DNA of 7,570 nucleotides from an uncultured Ilumatobacter sp. (GTDB lineage Bacteria > Actinomycetota > Acidimicrobiia > Acidimicrobiales > Ilumatobacteraceae), in assembly GCA_938049325.1 (NCBI GenBank), contig CALICC010000316.1, positions 1 to 7,570 on the forward strand, in the 5' to 3' direction. Both the position numbers and the translations under genes were made by a program. The notes beneath the pieces were generated by a model. It saw nothing but the letters and a program-made list of their open reading frames with translations, searched no databases and was not told the origin of the DNA. Below, in pieces: positions 6,060-7,570 of this stretch. Position 1 is the stretch's first letter. Each line of letters starts with the position of its first letter.

Positions 6060-6833
6060 TCAGGCGCCCCAACCACCCGAGAAGTCGAAGAACTGTCCGG
6101 TCTGAAAACGGTTGGAGCCGTCGAGGAGCACGGCGGTGACGTTGGCGAGTTCGGGCATCGTGCCGAGGCGACGCATGGGCGTTTGCGCTTCGATCGTCTT
6201 GCGTCGCTCTGGGTCGTGGGACCCGGTTGCCTTGATGAAACCGGGGAAGTCCATGTAGTTGGTGCCCACGGCGTTGACCTGCACGCCGTCGCGTGCGTGT
6301 TCGAGACCGACGGCGCGCACGATGCCGTTCGCCCCGGCGCGAGTGCCGCCGTAAATCGATGTCATCGGATCGGGGCGGCCACCCGTCGACGACGTGAAGA
6401 CGACGATCTGTCCTGCGCCGGCGTCGACCATCGGAGGGAGCGCTGCCTGGAGGCCGTGGAAGACCATGTCGAGATTGGTGCGCTTGATCTGCTCCCACTG
6501 CGACTCGGTCATGTCGAGGAACTTGCCGACGATGATCAGACCGGTGACGAAGCAGGCCGAGTCGAGGCGACCGAATCGTTCGATCGCTCGTGCGACGAGG
6601 GTGGTGTTGCCAGCGGCGGTGGTGAGATCGACGTCGGTGACCGTTTCGACGGCTGCGCCGAGCGCTTCGAGCTGAGGAATCTGGTCGGCGAACGATTCTT
6701 CGACGCCGACCATCGACTCTGAATCGGAGAACCCCTGGAGCACGAGATCGAAGCCTCGGCTCGCCAAGGTCCGAGCGAGTTCGGGCCCGACGTACCCGGT
6801 CGCCATCGTGATGAGCGCAACGGGCCGACTCAT
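6060..6833 (-). CDS. hheG: Halohydrin dehalogenase, HheG-like (257 aa)
   Basis: Halohydrin dehalogenases reversibly turn vicinal haloalcohols into epoxides plus halide and can open epoxides with small anions such as azide, cyanide or nitrite, with no cofactor. They evolved from short-chain dehydrogenases. Both published signature patterns fit exactly: T-X4-[FY]-X-G at Thr9, Tyr14, Gly16 (TMATGYVG) and S-X12-Y-X3-R at Ser148, Tyr161, Arg165 (TSSTGG and IYGGTRAG). A dehydrogenase would have Lys at 165 and a TGxxxGxG cofactor loop; here Tyr14 occupies the nucleophile pocket and the NNAG motif is replaced by FVTGL (95-99). The N-terminus (MSRPVALITMATGYVG), TNYMDFPGF (191-199) and the end (FDFSGGWGA) match my memory of HheG from Ilumatobacter coccineus, which accepts cyclic internal epoxides. 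The ATG at 6833 overlaps the stop of the upstream gene (ATGA), implying translational coupling. The natural substrate is unknown. The class is secure, the G subtype likely. Confidence 0.9.
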   Translation of the reverse strand: MSRPVALITMATGYVGPELARTLASRGFDLVLQGFSDSESMVGVEESFADQIPQLEALGAAVETVTDVDLTTAAGNTTLVARAIERFGRLDSACFVTGLIIVGKFLDMTESQWEQIKRTNLDMVFHGLQAALPPMVDAGAGQIVVFTSSTGGRPDPMTSIYGGTRAGANGIVRAVGLEHARDGVQVNAVGTNYMDFPGFIKATGSHDPERRKTIEAQTPMRRLGTMPELANVTAVLLDGSNRFQTGQFFDFSGGWGA

Positions 6834-7570
6834 GACTCGACCACTTCCCATGCGAGCTCGACGCGAACCGGGAGGTGATCGCTCAGCGGTTCGCCATCGG
6901 GGTCGACGAAGGTGGTCGTTCCGTCGGCTTCCCACGAAAGTGCGGTGAAGCTCAGCGCCGATGTGCCGCGATAGGCGATGCGGTCGATGCGTTCGGTATC
7001 GCCGCATGCCACGGCGACGCAGGCGTCGGTCAGTCCGGTTGCCGCGTAGAAGTCAGCGAGCACGGCAGCGTCGACCGGATCATCGCCGTGGAGATTGAAG
7101 TCACCGCCCACGATGAACGGTGTGTCGGCCGGGAACGCGTTGATGGCATCGGCCAACTGCACGTACTGAGCGGCGCGGGCGGCCTCGTCGGCGGGAGAAC
7201 CCCCGGCCTCAGCGTGGAGGTTGACGACTTCGACCGTGACGCCGCGAGCCAGCGAGATCGTCGAGAAGCTGAACCCCTTGAAGGCCAGGCAGTCGCTTGC
7301 TCCGTCGAGCACGCCGTGGCAGGTTTCCCACGCGGTGCGGATCACCGGGTCGGTCGGGAGGTTGGTGAATCGATTGAGCCCGTCGGAGAACTGAGCGGTG
7401 GGCCGACTCGGGTCGCTGCCGAGCGGCAACGATGCCGGAGCCGACTGGAAGGCATGGGTCGATCCGGCTTCGAGGATCTCGTGGTACACCCGGAGCGGCT
7501 CGAGCGTGTTCGGCTCGGGGGTCTTCCATGACTCCTGGAGCAGGACGAGGTCGAAGCTGTTGAGTAGCGG
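6830..7570 (-). CDS. Endonuclease/exonuclease/phosphatase (EEP) family protein, 5' end outside the window
   Basis: The frame is open to the right edge, giving 246 visible C-terminal residues; the N-terminus and any signal peptide are missing. EEP-fold hydrolases cut phosphodiester or phosphomonoester bonds with Mg2+. Visible motifs, counted from the first whole codon, are DLVLLQES (7-14, metal-binding Glu13), VVNLHAEAG (115-123), VGGDFNLHGDD (154-164, the GDFN signature), RIDRIAY (194-200) and SDHLPVRVEL (230-239, catalytic His232). All catalytic motifs expected after the first are present, so it should be active. Four cysteines in two pairs (TCHGVLDGASDC and ACVAVAC) hint at disulfides and an exported protein, as in secreted DNases or sphingomyelinase-like members, but this is inference. 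Substrate cannot be told from sequence. A GTG at 7489 is only an internal start. The stop overlaps the hheG start by ATGA, so both are expressed together. Confidence 0.9.
   Translation of the reverse strand, partial: PLLNSFDLVLLQESWKTPEPNTLEPLRVYHEILEAGSTHAFQSAPASLPLGSDPSRPTAQFSDGLNRFTNLPTDPVIRTAWETCHGVLDGASDCLAFKGFSFSTISLARGVTVEVVNLHAEAGGSPADEAARAAQYVQLADAINAFPADTPFIVGGDFNLHGDDPVDAAVLADFYAATGLTDACVAVACGDTERIDRIAYRGTSALSFTALSWEADGTTTFVDPDGEPLSDHLPVRVELAWEVVES

Noticed and set aside
6060..6833. Plain NAD(P)-dependent short-chain dehydrogenase/reductase
   Set aside because: The fold fits, but Arg165 replaces the catalytic Lys, the glycine-rich cofactor motif is disrupted by Tyr14, and both halohydrin dehalogenase signatures match exactly.
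6834..7007. N-terminal extension of hheG to the upstream start at 7007
   Set aside because: It would add 58 Arg-rich residues lying entirely within the EEP gene in another frame. The ATG at 6833 gives the family's N-terminus.

Overview
The window reads as chromosomal DNA of a high-GC actinobacterium, most likely an Ilumatobacter-like member of the Acidimicrobiia. Support comes from high GC with C/G-ending codons, actinobacterial GroES/GroEL, HrcA-type CIRCE operators, probable leaderless starts, and above all a gene closely resembling the halohydrin dehalogenase HheG, which I recall being described from Ilumatobacter. The genus is an inference from memory, not a search.

Layout. 1-346 (+) is the end of an unrecognised protein that enters from the left. 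347-515 is a heat-shock control region: a promoter, one good CIRCE operator over the start point and a second, degenerate one over the -35. It drives groES (516-806) and groEL (862-2499). Two hairpins (2507-2581) close the operon and separate it from a convergent gene. 2596-4452 (-) encodes a 618-residue secreted protein with a beta-propeller-like N-terminal part and two 123-residue C-terminal repeats; the two repeats share an identical 60-bp block. 4453-4634 is a divergent intergenic region with a 13-bp perfect inverted repeat.

On the + strand follow a four-helix membrane protein (4635-5141), a 58-residue small protein (5187-5363) and a Nudix hydrolase of the CoA-pyrophosphatase type (5375-6025). 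On the - strand an endonuclease/exonuclease/phosphatase-family gene, cut by the right edge, runs directly into the halohydrin dehalogenase gene (6060-6833) with an ATGA overlap.

The most notable item is the halohydrin dehalogenase. It looks like an ordinary short-chain dehydrogenase, but it carries Ser-Tyr-Arg instead of Ser-Tyr-Lys and an aromatic residue where the cofactor-binding glycine loop should be. I see no defence island, mobile element, CRISPR array or RNA gene. The rest is housekeeping plus a few genes of unknown role.
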